Shown piece by piece: positions 26,877 to 40,064 of a stretch of 64,000 nt of DNA. The position numbers and the translations under genes are program-made. The stretch is from Echinococcus granulosus. Its lineage: Eukaryota; Platyhelminthes; Cestoda; Cyclophyllidea; Taeniidae. Location of the stretch: assembly GCF_000524195.1 (NCBI RefSeq), contig NW_020170484.1, positions 186,628 to 250,627 on the forward strand, read 5' to 3'. Below the pieces are notes generated by a model. That model was not told the origin of the DNA. It saw nothing but the letters and a program-made list of their open reading frames with translations, and did not search any database. The first letter of the stretch is position 1. Each line of letters begins with the position of its first letter.

Positions 26877-29800
26877 TCAGTCAGTGGAGACATCAACAGA
26901 GAGAGAAGTTCGTGTGTTTGAGGTCCCCACGTGGTGGTCCCGACGTCCGGTGTAAATGAAGAGCGGCCAGGCCAGACCAAGAAGCCACAGACGGCCGGGT
27001 GAAAGGCAAAACGCCGTCCAACCATACGGTAAGAGAACAACAAGCACTACGAAAGCCACTTGGAGTGTGGTGAGGAGACACATCAATAGTAGGTCGCAGT
27101 GCTTCTGTGAGAGGCAGTAGTGAAAAAAGTAGCCCAAGCAGTGTAATTTGCGAGATGCGCGCATACGCTGGATGAGAAGTAGCAGCAGGGGATAGGTGAA
27201 GAGAAGTTGCTGAAAGAGAAACCAAAAGGAGGGCGTTAGAATTTGAGACAGGCACGGAGAAAGGAGACAGATTACCTGAATAATCTCGACCAAATAAGTT
27301 GTGCCCTCCGGAATGAAGGTGTTATAAACGAAGACACCGAAAGTGAAGACGTAACCGAAGCTGTCATCCAATAAGTAGCCCATGAAGATTGGACCTAAGG
27401 AGACAGACATTCATTGACTGTTCTGTAATGATGAAGTTGAGGCAGACTCATCACAGCTTCATGATCACTCGGTGGTTACCACAACGGATCGGGTGACTAA
27501 ACCTGGTGGTAGGCAGACGTGCTTGCACAAAAAAATTCTGCTTAAAACACTCAAAAATTGGAGTGTAGAAATCGCCTTTCAGATATGCCAACTAAGTGCC
27601 GGCTCTTTCAGACCGTTCCAGCCTTTAATTACAATTTCGCCCCTGAGAATCACAAGCTAGCTTCTATTAAGCTGCCAAATGTGACTAGACAACGGATCAG
27701 ACACATTGCCTTGTTAACTTGACGTACGTATTGACTTCGACAGGTTTTTTATAGAGCAGATTAGGTGGTGATGATAATGAGGGCAATTATCATGTGACAT
27801 CAAGGGTAAATGAGACAAAGCTTTCACTTCAAACCAAGTGCCAGCCCGTAGTCGTGTAACCTGTAGAGCAAACGCTGGCTGGGGACATTTGAAGAGAGAT
27901 ATTTCGATAGATAAAGAACAAGATCCACTTTCGCCACTTCTCTACTAGTTTCAATTACATCTCAAAAGCTTAATTTTAACTTTCCAATGCACCGAACAGG
28001 TACGGCGTATTGGTGACTTTTGAGCAGTCTACTGAGACGATTGTAGTAGTATTACCGCTGCAAAAAGGCGTACAGACTAATTGAATTAGAGGAATGGAGA
28101 CTTTCATTCAACCGGTGAAAAACAACTACCTCAAAAGTGATAAAACATCCTTAATTATTAAATGAAATTGTACTTAAATAAGAATTTCCGTAGATTAGAA
28201 AGAAAATTAGCATTAGCAGGACCTTTAAGCGTGTGACGCTTCTATTTTTAGCAAGAGATCGCGTTTATTCTCTCTAGGCAACGAATTTGCATAAAATTTT
28301 AGGAGTTGATGAAATAATGAGGCCTCAAGCATTCAGCTAGGAAGTTTGCCGACTACAGGGTCATTTTCAATCATCCATGAAGATTAACTCCTGAGAGGTA
28401 TCCCAAGAAAAATGCATAATACGCACCAACTCAACTGGAGGGAATTAAAGTTTCTCCACCAAAATCGCAAATAAGGAGGGAGAACGTGGTGCATATGGTA
28501 AGTAATGCTAGCGAGCTGTTTAAAAAAGAGACCTTTTTGCAAATTGCTCAAAACGCAACTCAAAAATCACAATGCGAGGGAGAATTTGTCAAAAGAGTCA
28601 CCCCAATTTTTTGACAGAAAATGAAGTGAAATTCTAGATTGTAGGAATGCGAGCATCCCATTCGTGATTACACGAACCACTCAATATTTACAAAGAAGGT
28701 AAGTGACATGACCACCACTTGGGTCAGTTGTGAATTGATGATTGAAATAAGTACAACGGAAGGCACCGAGGCGGTGGGCAGAGAGGTAAACATTAAGACT
28801 TTTGTTTTGAGTCGGCTGCACCGACTTTCTGGATGAACTTTGAGATGCAAATTCAACAAACCCCTGTCTTTGTCAACAGCGTTAAGTAGACAAACCGAAT
28901 GTAAGTAGTAAGGACAATTCATCTCGAAATTTCGGAATAAGATAAAAAATCTACAACTAAGATTAAATATTTGAATTGGGTAATGCACATACTCATGAAA
29001 AGTTTGATTGCCCCATTTCGGATAGAAGTGGATGCAGTTTACCTTACCAAAAAGGATGTAGACCAGGTAGCAGATGAATCCGGTAAAGATGATGTTACTA
29101 TTTGCGACCTCACGAAGACCCTCCAGCTGACAGAAGTCCTCACAGACACGACCATCTTGAAAATATGATGGAAAAGGGGATTAGGCAATCCGGCAGTCGA
29201 GCAATGAAGGACTACATCAACCTACCGCTGGAAGAAAAAGAAAACGGGCGAATGAAGAAGGAGGTTTGGAAGGACTCACAGAATAGAGATCTGCCGAACA
29301 ACCGAGCGATAATTAGAGTGAAGAAGGGAAAAGACCAAATCAAGTAGAAGGCAACTTTGAGCTGAAAGTTAATAGGGGAAATGGTCAATAAAAGACACAA
29401 AGGAGGCTACTTCATGCGCTCTGCATCAAGAATAAGGGTAGAAAGATCTGTAATAAAATATTAAGTAATCCAACTGCGATAGCGAAAGTTCTAAATCATC
29501 CAAATTTAATGTACATATCTAACTTTTGGTGCACTAGGGAGACTTAAAAATGTATATGTCTAGAAACAGGAAGACAGGAGGCCAGCTTACGAGAAAAATC
29601 CACCAAAAAAAACCACTTCTTTAAAAACCACCTATTTTAATTTTTCATTTTATGTTAGCTTCCACGCCTGTCTAATCAGCTTTCCAAATGAAAGTAGACG
29701 AGTAAGAATTAGAGGGAGAAATTTTAAACACTCCTTTACCCACATAAATTGATTAGTTGCTTTAAGGTAATTAAAAAGTTCACACAATCCTTAAAAAGTA

Positions 29801-32800
29801 ACCACCAACAAAAGGCTTCCATAAGTGTTTTATTTATTAACTCGAGGACTAGTACAATCTACCATTCTTATCAATCAACACACAGGCATACAACATCCAC
29901 TTATGTAAAACTTATAACAAACAGCATAGATCCGTTCGCCTTCGTTTCTGTTATGCTTTTATGTCCCACTCTTTCATTTCACCTTACATTTGCTTGTCAA
30001 ATGCTAAGAAAAGGTGGCGGTCATTTGAAGGAAAGACCAAAGAATGTGAAGGCTAAATTCGTAAAGCAGAAGGCCTCAAACCAACTACATCAAGATCAAC
30101 CGAATTGTGAAGATGCCAGCGACCCCAGAAAACAGTTCTGCTCGATTCTTCTGAGGTTCCAGTTTATGACCAGTATCCAAACATTCTAGAGGGTCGTGTT
30201 TTTCGTTCATTCTCCACCAATTGGCTCTTATCAAGCAGATATGTGCTTTAGGTGCACTAATAATCATTCGAAGGTCAAAGTCAACCAGTTACAATAAGTA
30301 CACGAACTCGAAACCACCGACCCACATGCTTGCAGGATCCGCTAATACGGCAAACGAGCTCGTGTATATGTGCGTGTCATACCTCTGTAGTCATTCATTT
30401 TACGGCGTCAACCAAGGCATCTGGTCCGAAGGCTTATCTACTGATTGTCTAGTTGGGGGCTCGAAAGACCCCCCAGGACTCAAGTACATAGATAACCCGA
30501 ATCAGGTTTCAACAATGAAACTTTATGAGGGCTCAAAGTAGCAGAAGAATAGCAGAGGGTATGAGTAAAGAGTACCGTACTGATGAATTGCTGCTTTATA
30601 GTGCTTTCGATTCACAAGTGCCCACAATTTACAACAACATTCCGACAACTTCACGGTGTTTTATGATTAGGTGAGACACTCTACCACCGGAAGAGAAACA
30701 ATGACCTGACGAATTAAATACGTGCTTCAGCACAACTTGAACTGCCTATAGTCTATTCCAAGCCTGATTTTCTTGTGGCTGCACGTGATCTCTGAAGCAA
30801 CAAACACCTTCGACGAAAATTGCTTGTCAAAACAAGTCAACTTAAGAAAAAAAAGGGTCTTTCTCAGGACGTAGGTAGGAAAACAGGCACACGAACAAAA
30901 GATTAGGTTAACCCAAACAGCGTTTCACCTAAAAATGTGTCATTATACAAGAAAAATCGAGTGGAAAACGAGGCACCCATACTTACGTAGCAGTGAGCAT
31001 CACCAAAACCGTAATTAAGTGGAAAATTGAAAACTCCTTTCCGGTATTGTTATGATGCCCTTTTCCTGTTTCAGTAAAGTAAAACAGCTTTTCATAAACT
31101 CAAGGAAGGAAATATTTTATGACCACTGCTTTGATGTTATGTGTAAATTACTTATTCCAATCAGGCAGACGGTCAGTAAATAATACATGTTTTCTACTGC
31201 CTCGTTGCTATAATGCATAGGATTCTTAACAAACAAGCGATTTCTTAGGGATCAATTTAGCAAAGAGCAACACTCCCATTCCTGCGCATAAAACCACAAT
31301 TTATAGTTGCAGTTTTGAGGCGTTCGGTGTTGGAAAGTTAAATCTAGCACAAGTGTTGCAGCAACTTCAGAGAAACGCCTTAAATGGCGGTATGAAACCC
31401 AGTTGGACAAGTAAATTAGAAGCGCGTGGATCACTGAGACGTTTCAGATGCAAAGTAATCAAGTTAGGGCAATCTCCAAAGGGTTGTTCAATTCGAGTGG
31501 TATGAGTAATTAATGGGATTTTGATTAAAGTTGGCGTGAAACTTCCTGTGAACACGAATGGCTGAAAAATTAGAACATCTGTGTCACCAAATGAGGTGTG
31601 ACCTGGGAAAATACGCGGCATAACAATAACCATTTGAAAGCGAATCCCCCCACGGAATGAACCCATTAACAACTCCTCAATCACTCACACACTAGGATTT
31701 TCAAGTAGCATGCGAAAAAGCAAATTGATCGCTCAACATACGTTGGAGTTCTGATTTGATAAGAGAATGAAGCTCTGGAAGCCTCCGAAATTCCATCGCG
31801 TAGTGCCATCCAGGGTGAAGGACTGTTGCACTGTACGGACGTTGTTGTGGGCGTCCTAAATACAACTTGAGAATTTATCGTATTTATTATTAGTTGCAAT
31901 TGTATAAAGTTACTACAATGACTTTTAGTTTCCTATCATTCAACTTACACGCTGGCAGCGTGAATTTGGTTTGTGTCGCCTAAGCTAACGGTTCTACAGC
32001 CCTCCAACGTGTTGACAATAAACCTACATCCAGTCTTTCGACATTAATGTAGCACCATAACAATTCTGATACTATTGGACGGGTAATATGGCAAAACTTT
32101 TTGAAAGGAAGGCATTTATTGTGGAGGAAACCACGACAGAGTTTGGCAAACACTCCATGTTCACATTCTTTGAAATTGGATATAAAGAGGATGAATCTGA
32201 CTTGAAAGAATCAGAATACTCTTGTAATAAATGCTTACAAAGCTAATAAGAGACTTCAGCTCGCAGTTTTAATGCTCGCTCTCTCCTCATATGCAAGAGG
32301 CTGAGAATAAAAAAGACAGGGAGCTGGTTGGGATCGGAACAGTAATGAACGAGTTGTTGCTCTGTAACGCTGATTTTATTAAACAACGCAAACAGGATGG
32401 GACAAATAGACCAAGTGAAATCAGGGGCATGTCACAGTCCCAGAATTCTGTCTCATGAGTGGTTTTAATACACCTGACTACCGCGTTAGACCCGAAACAG
32501 AAGAGCTACCACTGAGATTACTGAAGACGATATTCAAAAGAAAAATTGTACCGTATAACATCCTGTTTGCTCTGAGCACATACACGATCTGAGCCTCTCA
32601 CGATCCACCGTGCTCACTAGTAGCGTGCACCTTTTCCATGTCACCTAAGCTGTTTTCTAATCCACATTTGCGTTGAAAATAAGACAACATTTAGACCGGT
32701 ATACATTAAAAAAGTTGCAGAAGTATTTCTCACCTCACAAACCACCTTTATGGAGTGTGCGCTCATTCCGACGGGAGGGCCGCGTTTTGCAAGCGCCGTG

Positions 32801-35800
32801 GGATCCCACGGCAACACAAAGAGGGGGGAATTGGTGGTACTAGTAGCATCATGACGAACACCTGGCTTTGCGTCGCCCAAGTACTCGCCATCAACTGTCA
32901 CAGAGACTCGAATTATTGGGTATTTTGACCAGGCAAGAATTCTGCGATGTTGAAAGGGTTAGAGACAAATTACTATATGTGGAAATTCTGCGAGGAATCC
33001 TGATTGAAACTAGACAAATTACCAACTAAAGTTCAGATGTTCATAAAAAATATTTTCAATTGTAATAAAATGAATGCACAAAAGGAAAGCAAACGATCAG
33101 AAGGTAGATGGAATGTATTCGAACCGGCTGTTACATGTTCCGCCGTTGACACGAATAACATTACTTGTTCAAGTAAAAACGTAATGATGAATTTCATTAA
33201 AAAGAAATACTACCAAATCCCGACAACTTTGGCGGAATTGTTGCGAGCACCGTTCGTTAGACAGGTAAGACTCCAGGTTTAGTGGGCAGTTTCGACATAA
33301 GAAAGATAATCGATGAGGATTGATTAATCGATAATCGATTATTCACTGCAGCCTGCAACTGAATGGGATTACGTTTCACAATAGCCCGAATGATCATGCT
33401 CTTCAGTTAACTCTTTTGTTTTAAGAAGGAGGATATCACTCAATCTGGTGGTATCAAGACACTGCTGCCTTCGTCTTTAACGAAATTTTTGAGTATCAAT
33501 AAAGTAGATTTTAAGAGGAGTATTGTTTGACGTTGATCTCTTATCTGATAACCGAATATATTTCGTGGGTGAACTCGAGGAAGTGGAAAGACGGAAACTA
33601 TCTCTTAAGATAAGACATAAAACAAACCAAACCTACCGTATGTGGGTTGACCGAAGAATGCGATTAGCGGGCTCCTTGTTGGGCAAAAGGAAGGCCGCAT
33701 CCTTGGGGTTAGTGACTAGGACAATAGGCCACTGCTCTGCCTCGTTGCCGTGGACTTGGACATCCACAAATGATACCAAATCGTTGTCTACTGCAATAAC
33801 ACGGAAGCTGCCACGCAAGGAGGAAAACACGCGCAACACTTAGAAATTGCAAAATCATGGTAACCTAAAGGTGGGGGCGCCAAGGGTGGTGTCAAGCTGT
33901 CTACTGTCAATAATTGAAACAAAATTGTTACATGGAATTTCATCCTGGAAACGCGATTTTAGTCTGTCTACGTCAAAATTCCTTTTGACACTTGAAAACA
34001 AGGTTACTGTTCCGGTTTTGTGACTGCTTACTCAAGAAGATTACATGTTAGAAGTGCCCCTCCAAGGTGTGAGAGACCAACACCTAGCTGACAAATGAGC
34101 CGTCACAAACCGCCTTCGTTTCACGAGGATCTAGGAATAATGTGTGTCGGACTATGCAGAAAAAGCCTAATTATGCACACTAAAGTCCCATAAGACAGCA
34201 AATGGGTATCGCCTTAAGTGCCGCGCACAAAGATGTGACAGATCTTGGCAGCTTGCCACCATCTTGCCTGAGAGAGAGAAGTTAAATGACAACAAGAAAT
34301 CACCTGGAGGTTCAGATAAGACAGGGTATAGGGGTAGAAGAAGAAGAAGCCCAACTCACAATCGTCCATCACGCCAGTCCGCCAGTTCAAGTTCCAGAAA
34401 GCCTTGCGGTTGCACCGTGTACATGTGTGGTGCTACATTCATCAGGGAATGCAAGTGGCCGCACAAATAACAGTACGCTGTCTTGCTAAAAGTAAAAGCA
34501 ACCATAGAGCCAGACAAAATCGAATCAACAACTTAATAAAATAAAAAATGAGGTAGTGAGGAAGGAAACATTGTAAGCGCCTCGAAAACGCTAGGGTTGT
34601 ACTCAAGCTTGCTCGGCGACAATGGTTAATTCAAAATGGGTAAGGCTACGAAGAAGACTAACACATCACTTGAACTTGGTTAGGCAATGTTTCACCTATT
34701 CAGTAAAGAGGAGAAAAAGACATTGCATTTTAAACCATCCCCGCACGCCACCCACAGCCAGGAGTCATGCATCATACACAGCCAAGCATACAAGTTATGG
34801 AGCCACGAAGCAAGAAAATATGGACAAGGTGGTGGTATTACCAGTCCAACTCTGGACCGCTTGAAACGAATGAGGAATAATGCTGATTCTGTACAAAATA
34901 AACAGAAGAGAAAAGATGGTCTCCTATTACAGCACACAGGGCATGCCAAAACCGAGGGCACAAGCCAATGTTACCAGACAAAAAACCGAGACCAATAGTA
35001 AAAAATGTCAAATGAAGAAATTGGCACCCACACATCTGCTTTGATGGCAAAAACGGCGCCATCCCAACTGATAGATAAAATATAAACTTTAAGATATATT
35101 ACCCAAGGCACCGTATTCGTAACTACGTATTAAAAAGATTTTCCTAATTTCATCGCTTCATTTACCAGTGAGAACTGACTATTGATAAATTTACAAATCA
35201 CACTTTCTTCCTCGAGGGAGTGATAACGCCAATGTTTAGATCAAAGGGAGATATTTCCCACTTAGCGTCGAAATGCTCATAAAGTCCAAAGAGTCGAAAA
35301 GGATACCGCTAAAGACAAACCCTAACTCATAGTAAGTGCTATCCTATGAAAATTGGTTTCCAAAGGGGTTATTCCTGCACACTCGTGCTACAGACATGCA
35401 TACCTGATTAGCCCGCGTAAATCAAAATCAGGTGAGATGATTGTGGATGTGGGATAGTGACCGAACCAGAAGGTTTGATTACTACCATGGGCCCTGGCAG
35501 AGAAAGACTGAAGGGATCTCGTCAATTCCTGCGACAAGGGGCAAAAATCACGAGTGACAGTAACGCCTTCACGTAAAAGATGGGCTTAAAAATGCGCCTA
35601 AATGTCATACTCATAGCATTACTCTGAACTGAAATAAAAATCACATTAAGCTGAAACAGGGAAACAGGTGTGATTAGCTTATGCATTGTGAGGAGGGGCC
35701 AATGTTTTTTGAATACACTGTAAGACGCTTCATTAAAACTTGTGTTTTGACTACATTTTTGAACGAAAGCTATGAAACAAACATAGAACAGAGACACATG

Positions 35801-36845
35801 TCACTTACCGGAGTTATGAGTCCGAAGAAATTTAGCGGGCGCTTGATTCCGGGAGACGGACAGGCGTCCATGGCGATGAAGGAGTAAGTGCCAAAGGGTT
35901 TACGATGAGTGATCATGTAAGACTGAGTGAAATTTAGACCGTCCACAGAGTGCTGACTGAGAAGACAACAAAGAGGATGAGAATGAAAACCATAAACAAA
36001 AAAAAGGTAACTGTGAGCAAAAGAAGGCTTAAAACACCAAATACGGGAAACTGCAAGTAGTGAACGTAAACGGCGCTTAAGATATTCAGCCCAATAAAAG
36101 CTACTGCCATCGACTGAGAAGTCAGACGACAAGAAAACCGACGACATAACTTTGTCTACCGTAAGAGAGAAGATAATTCTCAGGAAATAAAACAGAATTT
36201 GATGGCTAGAGGAGAAAAGACACGTAGATGCCTTACCGAAAGTAATTTTCCGGGTGGAAAACAGAAGGAACGTTGAAGTTATCTGAGATATGTCATTTAC
36301 AAAGAGTAACAAACCATGGTTTCCGCGCATGTCCAACCATATGGTTCGTGGGGATGCACAAAACTTCCTTACAGTATTTTCGTATTTTGCCCATTCCACT
36401 TCAAATTGTCGTGAACCACGCATGTTCGGAAATTTTGCATCAGTTATATCACCTAAAGTAACAGGTGACGGTGATGCATTACCTGAAACAACAACTATAT
36501 CAGGAACGATAACAGGAACGTGGACAGAACATAGCCGGGAAAAATCAAGAGTTCTGCCTTTATCTTGAAATTGGCTCAAATGAAGATCGGATAACTAACC
36601 ATTTGAGGTAAGAAAGTTAGGTTACCTACCTGTGCGAACCAAAATAGCCGGTCCGTTGAATTGTCCGGAAAGATTGCATCCGATTCGTTGCGAGGGGGAG
36701 ATTTAAGGGCCTGGATCTGAGATGATTGACGGAAGTCAGCAAAGTAAAAGACCGCATGTATTAAGAAAGCGAGGAGAATAACTGAAATTATAAAACATGC
36801 GAATTTCTTAGTCATTTCTGCGAATGCACGACCTTGAGAACACAC
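26877..36845 (-). CDS. TMEM62: TMEM62-type transmembrane metallophosphoesterase, complete
   Basis: Calcineurin-like phosphoesterase fused to a C-terminal multi-pass membrane region; the substrate is not established. Exons (minus): 36630-36845, 36483-36594, 36315-36452, 36237-36282, 35809-35956, 35404-35528, 34360-34485, 33637-33807, 32734-32941, 31742-31855, 31603-31675, 29048-29155, 27276-27394 and 26877-27209; 2037 nt, all phases agree, 678 residues. An N-terminal hydrophobic segment (residues about 15-35) is followed by the metal-binding motifs SDLHLS, SGDITD, RGNHDNF, WFGHY and LCGHLHS. Then come FRVIAVDNDLVSFVDV, WPIVLVTNPKDA and LRSTHIR, all TMEM62 hallmarks, and the block GPIFMGYLLDDSFGYVFTFG ahead of the last membrane helices. 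Exon 11 (31603-31675) has a weak donor and is the least certain. The first three introns are 35, 30 and 32 nt. ATG at 36815 is an alternative start. Confidence 0.93.
30453..30477 (+). other. Strong GC stem-loop in a TMEM62 intron
   Basis: A run of five G is followed by CTCGAAAGA and a run of six C, forming a 6-7 bp GC stem that can be extended by a CU/AG pair closing a CGAA tetraloop. It lies in the intron between the 31603-31675 and 29048-29155 exons. No associated gene or promoter element recognised. Confidence 0.35.
33305..33346. promoter_or_regulatory. Cluster of ATCGAT motifs
   Basis: Three ATCGAT hexamers within about 35 bases, embedded in ATTAATCGAT-type palindromes, in a TMEM62 intron. 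ATCGAT is the core recognised by ONECUT/Cut homeodomain factors and by DREF-type sites in other animals. A regulatory role is only a suggestion. Confidence 0.25.
36453..36482 (-). other. 30-nt intron inside the TMEM62 catalytic motif
   Basis: GT..AG borders on the minus strand (GTAATGCATC...CTTTAG), exactly 30 nt. Removal joins VVVSG to DITDAK and restores the GDxxD metal-binding motif shared with TMEM62 relatives; retention would insert ten codons without a stop. Neighbouring introns of 35 nt (36595-36629) and 32 nt (36283-36314) support genuine mini-introns here. Confidence 0.85.
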
Positions 36846-38267
36846 CTTCCACCAATCAATGCAGTAGCATTCAATGTAATAAAACAGAGAATAATGCGAT
36901 TCTACACAAAATCGTACGGTTTTTCAAAGACATCGTACGACTTTTAGAACTTTGAAGCGCTGAACAACTTCGCGAAATGTGATAAAATTAGCCCACACGT
37001 AAACCTACAGAATGTCCCACTCTTAGAGGTGTCAGTCCGGCGTGAGGTAACTAAGGATTTCTCTGTGGACGAAAGAAGATATGACACTTAAGCAGAATAT
37101 GTGTATTCAATGCTCAGTAGGGCTGAAAACTACTGGCATGGCCTGGATACCATGCCGCTTAGTGGAGGTACAGTGGCGGAGCCTTGGGTGAGACTTCATT
37201 AAAACCGAGAATCAAAAACAATTAGGGCGTTACATAGTGTGTCTTTTTTAGCATTGTCTTTAACACGTCATTCCTCACAGCGTAACCGGTAGTTTAGAAT
37301 AACACTCTCGAACCAACTATGCAGTTCATCGTCTTCGAGTGCAACGCCAATGATCTATTTTAAAAATTTTATTTGGTCTAGAGTTTCGTTCTGCTTGTGT
37401 ACTGTGTCAGAAAAGAGAAAATGTGTTGGTTGTCTCGTACTCCCATCCCTTGCTCCACTAATATTCGTCTATAAGAAAGGCCATTATAAAAAGTTTGGGG
37501 TTTATCATCGTTTCATAGCAATAAGCTTTCGCGTCTATATATCCTTGATAATTTCATTTACCTTGGTCACACTTATCTATCTAGCCTTGACTCAGCCAGT
37601 AGTATCCTGTACTGACTTAATTTATATCTTCATGCGAGTGCCGTAAACAACTCCGTAACGAAATTTTCCAGATGTTTTGCAACTAACATTGCTTCATTTA
37701 TTATAAGCCTTCCTGCAGAACACGGGATTGGAGTAGCTGCCTAAGGTAGACGCCATTTTCAACCCTTCTGTTGGGGGTCATCGCGGATTTTCCCATCCGC
37801 AGCATAGCACCTTCTTCTGTCCCGTTAAGTTCTAGTACTCAGTAGCTACAGTCAGGGTAACTGGCACTTAGAAAGGACCTTACTTTTTGATGCCACCATT
37901 TTAGCGTTCCAAGGCTTCTGTGAATACGAATAGGACGTAACACTAAGGCAGTACGTATCGTCAACCTACAGAAGGACTGAGGGACTACCAGGATTGCAGT
38001 GGAAGTACAATGGTGGTGCCTTTCTGTTGCCACGAAGCCCAATCGTAGTGTTAAACAAACATTCGAATTGCTACTGTAGAATATGAATACCTTAAACTTT
38101 AATTAGAAGAAAAATTGGGCATGTGAGTCAATAACGACCACGTCACACAAAACCAACTCAGACCGTTGTAACAAATATAGTTTTGTAAGAAAAATTCCTT
38201 TACGCAACGGATAATATTCTGGAGACATATCAGTAAGATCATTCAAATGTAACTTTTTATCTTATCT
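36846..38267. other. Region upstream of TMEM62
   Basis: Likely holds the TMEM62 promoter. It contains copy 2 of the dispersed repeat (37115-37184). Remaining short open stretches have no splice context or recognisable similarity. Confidence 0.45.
37115..37184 (-). repeat. Diverged dispersed repeat, copy 2
   Basis: Reverse complement aligns gaplessly over 70 bases with 22035-22104, with the conserved end blocks AGGCTCCGCC and CCCTACTG at identical spacing. It lies upstream of TMEM62. A partly similar segment (ACCTCCACTA with an upstream TCACCCA) occurs on the minus strand near 54340-54370 and may be a third, more diverged relative. Confidence 0.45.
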
Positions 38268-39580
38268 ATGTCTTTTTTTTTTACTGAGCGATTTGGATAC
38301 CTTGGACCAACCAGCCACCGGGACAATCATCTATGTGCCAGAAGTGCATTAACACCAGCATTTTTTTGGAAAAAAATAGACGTGGCACCTGCGTCAGTAA
38401 CATTATTCCATATTGATAAACCTATTCCAGTGTTCGAGGTTAGTACGCCTTCAAAACTACCGCCGTGACGAAATAATATTCACACCCGCTGAATGGCTAC
38501 CCATCCAGATTCCTAGATTATTCAATTACCTTGTCAATCATTCCAGCAGGTACAATCACATCAGCTGAACTAGTAGTCAAAGAACTTTAGATTTCGAAGA
38601 GGCCATACCATCATTGGTCCACACCGCCACTTTAAGTGACCAAGCACCTTCAACAGGACAGCTGCATTTTCAAACCACACTCGTGAGTTATCAACTTCCT
38701 TGGGCCAATGTCACTACGTTCCATGAAAGCGTGGCTTTAAAAGAAGACATGATTTTAATTAAACAGTTGTATTTTGCAGATAAGGCTACTGTATTTGCGT
38801 ATAAGGGGAAACCGCACCCGCAGATCAGAATCCACCCTTGTTTGAGGTCTGCATTGATGGAGCTAAATAAAACAAATTAACCATTATCTCCCAAATTATT
38901 TCTCGTCAACAAATCATCGATTTCGAAGGAAGATCTTTCTTTGAAAGACGTGACCACAACGTCCCCTCGCAAGCCAGCTATTGGGGAGGCAGACGCTTCA
39001 CCTGTAAAATCAACAAACCTTACAATTGAATTACCACCGCCAGGCAACGTTATCGTGTCTAGGAATTTACTCATAAAGGCCTCCGAAACTTTATCAAAGC
39101 AGGTGTAATTGAAAAGTTAGTAATGACTTAAACCGAAGTACAAACTATTGGGCAACATCATCACGACTGATGTGCAGCCATCTAACGTAGAACCGGGCGC
39201 ACCAAAAGCACCAAGACTAGACAAGGAATTAAATACTACGTCAAATGACCGACCACAAGCTAAAGGAGGTATGGATCCAACGAAACGCCTATTACGATTG
39301 GTACTAACTTCCCCTAAGAAGTCAAACCTCTGTGGTGACACCACCACCACCGCTGCCGCCGACGATCCCGGTTGAGGAACGTATGATCTCATCTGCTTGG
39401 TGTCCTATGCCAGATACCAACACATCCATTGAAATACCGTCCGTTGATGCAATGACCGCCTTTAGGGACCAACTTTCACTAGCTTATAGTAATGGCGAAT
39501 TACCACCATTCCGCAACGCAATCTTTTCACATAAACACAACCCCTTCGAAGTGGTTCTTAATTATTTTCCTTTACCCTAG
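38268..39580 (+). other. Chain of open plus-strand stretches, possibly an unrecognised multi-exon gene
   Basis: Open stretches at 38283-38465, 38614-38880 (reading on past one stop to about 39110), 39148-39375 and 39332-39580. Composition is Pro/Thr/Ser/Lys-rich; short distinctive bits are FFWKKIDVAPASVTLFHIDK, HPQIRIHPCLRSALMELN and PPPPLPPTIPVEERM, the last close to the right end. Three of the stretches share one frame, which is mildly suggestive of a gene with short introns or of a decayed coding sequence. I could not find consistent splice borders, a start codon or a family. Confidence 0.25.
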
Positions 39581-40058
39581 GCTCTGAATCGGCAGCGCTT
39601 GCACTGTCAAAGACTACTTTTCGGGTGCAAATCGCTCTTGTTTTTCCTCCATCACTTCTCCAATAGCGCCCACTGACACTCCTATTTACTGTTTTTCCTT
39701 TTAGAACCTTTCTACTATTCCATTACAGTTTTGCAGGTTGCTTCTTTTAAGAATTACATCCTAATTAAATCACGGTTATTCAAGAAGTTTAGCATTCCCA
39801 CGTTAATCGCTCCTAAGTGCAGATACCCCATTCTGAAGAGCGCGCCCCCCCGCACCCAAGGAAATGTTCAAACCTTTTGAAAAATTTAAAGTCACAAAAA
39901 ACCTTCTTTTAAAAAAATTTCAACCAGAAAATAGCAATATTTTGTGCACAGTTTGAAGCAATGGTAAATGCTAAACTTACGCAGGGCTTTTGCACATTAC
40001 GAATCAGAGTAGTGGCCCATGAGATGTATGTACGACATCGTTGTGTGTTTGTAATCAT
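39581..40058. other. Intergenic spacer left of the CFAP53-like gene
   Basis: No gene seen. A short C-rich run occurs near 39845; otherwise A+T-rich. Confidence 0.5.
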
Positions 40059-40064
40059 TTTATT
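40059..40064 (-). terminator. CFAP53: Polyadenylation signal abutting the CFAP53-like stop codon
   Basis: On the minus strand the AATAAA hexamer immediately follows the TGA stop (stop at 40065-40067), implying a very short 3' UTR. Confidence 0.5.

Noticed and set aside
30453..30477. Bacterial-type intrinsic terminator
   Set aside because: The window is eukaryotic and the stem is not followed by a T run.
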